Shown here piece after piece: positions 6,202-6,418 of a stretch of 6,418 nucleotides of DNA (position 1 is the first letter of the stretch; each line of letters starts with the position of its first letter). Source of the stretch: Erysipelotrichaceae bacterium. Lineage in GTDB: Bacteria > Bacillota_I > Bacilli_A > Erysipelotrichales > Erysipelotrichaceae. The stretch spans positions 1-6,418 of the forward strand of contig CAAEDX010000104.1 of NCBI GenBank assembly GCA_900754715.1, in the 5' to 3' direction. The notes under the pieces are model-generated. The model was not told the DNA's origin. It saw only the letters and a list, made by a program, of their open reading frames with translations, and searched no databases. Both the position numbers and the translations under genes were made by a program.

Positions 6202-6231
6202 AATGCGCTTTTTACAGAGCCTCAGCGCATT
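6202..6231. repeat. Inverted repeat between the two divergent Fem promoters
   Basis: AATGCGC (6202-6208) and GCGCATT (6225-6231) are perfect 7-base inverted arms separated by 16 bases. The left arm covers the -35 region of the minus-strand promoter (expected 6199-6204), and the right arm lies about 37 bases upstream of the plus-strand -10. The arms' centres are about two helical turns apart, so a dimeric regulator could bind both. The repeat is seen; the operator role is inference. Confidence 0.4.
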
Positions 6232-6264
6232 GGGCATCTTTGCGGGAACTTTTGGTAAGAATTG

Positions 6265-6273
6265 TGGTATACT
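6265..6273 (+). promoter_or_regulatory. Extended -10 promoter of the plus-strand Fem-type gene
   Basis: TGGTATACT is an extended -10 element, with no good -35 at the expected 6245-6250 (GGAACT). Transcription from about 6280 would give a leader of some 55 bases before ATG 6336. It mirrors the minus-strand promoter about 84 bases away. Confidence 0.62.
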
Positions 6274-6320
6274 ATTATACAGTCTTTGCAAAACCGTCAT
6301 GCGGCGGTTGGCAGGCGTTC

Positions 6321-6327
6321 AGGAAGG
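6321..6327 (+). promoter_or_regulatory. Ribosome binding site of the plus-strand Fem-type gene
   Basis: AGGAAGG lies 8 bases before ATG 6336. It supports a real start at the window edge. Confidence 0.82.
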
Positions 6328-6335
6328 TGATATAC

Positions 6336-6418
6336 ATGGCTCTTTCCGCATTGCTGGAACTGAGTGAGAAAGAATATGACGCCTTTGCGTCCGTACACCC
6401 ATACGCGAATTTTCTGAA
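6336..6418 (+). CDS. Second FemA/MurM-type transferase, N-terminal 27 residues only
   Basis: The visible start is MALSALLELSEKEYDAFASV followed by HPYANFL, after which the window ends. Aligned to the minus-strand protein, LSEKEYDAFASVHPYANFL shares 11 of 19 positions with LSEQEFSAFADTHPLRNFW, including the HP-x-x-NF motif near the start of Fem transferases. It is therefore most likely a paralogue of the neighbouring gene. Fem-type enzymes often occur as pairs that add successive bridge residues (FemA/FemB, MurM/MurN). Unlike those same-strand pairs, this one is divergent. Catalytic regions lie beyond the window. Confidence 0.78.
   Translation, partial: MALSALLELSEKEYDAFASVHPYANFL

Noticed and set aside
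6274..6279. Perfect TATAAT on the minus strand inside the plus-strand fem promoter region
   Set aside because: No -35 or TGn element accompanies it, and a transcript from there would simply duplicate the role of the better-placed minus promoter at 6176-6184. It arises from the self-complementary GTATACTATTATAC context.
6145..6300. 52-residue N-terminal extension of the minus-strand Fem-type gene
   Set aside because: It would cross the extended -10 promoter, lacks a ribosome binding site at 6300, and does not resemble the family N-terminus, which begins naturally at MEFTTL.
6292..6309. AACCG/CGGTT inverted repeat in the leader of the plus-strand Fem-type gene
   Set aside because: It is only five pairs around an eight-base loop with no T tract, so it is not distinguishable from chance.

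Overview
The window reads as chromosomal DNA of a low-to-mid-GC Gram-positive (Bacillota). Erysipelotrichia-like gut Firmicutes are my best guess. The reasons are a secreted glycoside hydrolase family 3 (GH3) enzyme with FIVAR-type repeats and a C-terminal membrane anchor, FemA/MurM-type peptidoglycan bridge enzymes, SigA-type promoters, a CcpA-type cre site, AGGAGG-type ribosome binding sites and a CCA-encoding tRNA-Ala. The taxonomic placement is inference; no marker gene proves it.

Layout. Positions 3-167 hold the last 54 codons of a Xaa-Pro aminopeptidase (M24B). A CpXC zinc-ribbon protein (137-658) overlaps its end, and the pair ends at a strong intrinsic terminator (668-715). A regulatory region follows (779-991): a SigA promoter whose -35 box is covered by a near-consensus cre operator, then an untranslated leader of about 170 nt with nested inverted repeats and a 20-bp perfect palindrome. 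This region drives a 1173-residue secreted GH3 beta-N-acetylhexosaminidase (992-4513), which carries about six helical FIVAR-like repeats and a membrane-anchor tail without LPXTG. A terminator closes that unit.

Next is a stand-alone tRNA-Ala(UGC) with its own promoter and terminator (4678-4831). Convergent to it is a FemA/MurM-type aminoacyl-tRNA-dependent transferase on the minus strand (4873-6144). Divergent from that gene, on the plus strand, a second member of the same family begins at 6336 and runs off the window. The two genes share a 191-bp intergenic region with back-to-back extended -10 promoters and an inverted repeat between them.

The right half is about building the cell wall: two paired bridge-forming enzymes beside a tRNA for a likely substrate amino acid. 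The centre is a carbon-catabolite-controlled, surface-attached N-acetylhexosaminidase that probably scavenges amino sugars from mucin-type glycans or peptidoglycan. I see no mobile element, CRISPR array or defence system, and no clearly undescribed system. The least explained parts are the GH3 leader and the paired fem promoter region.
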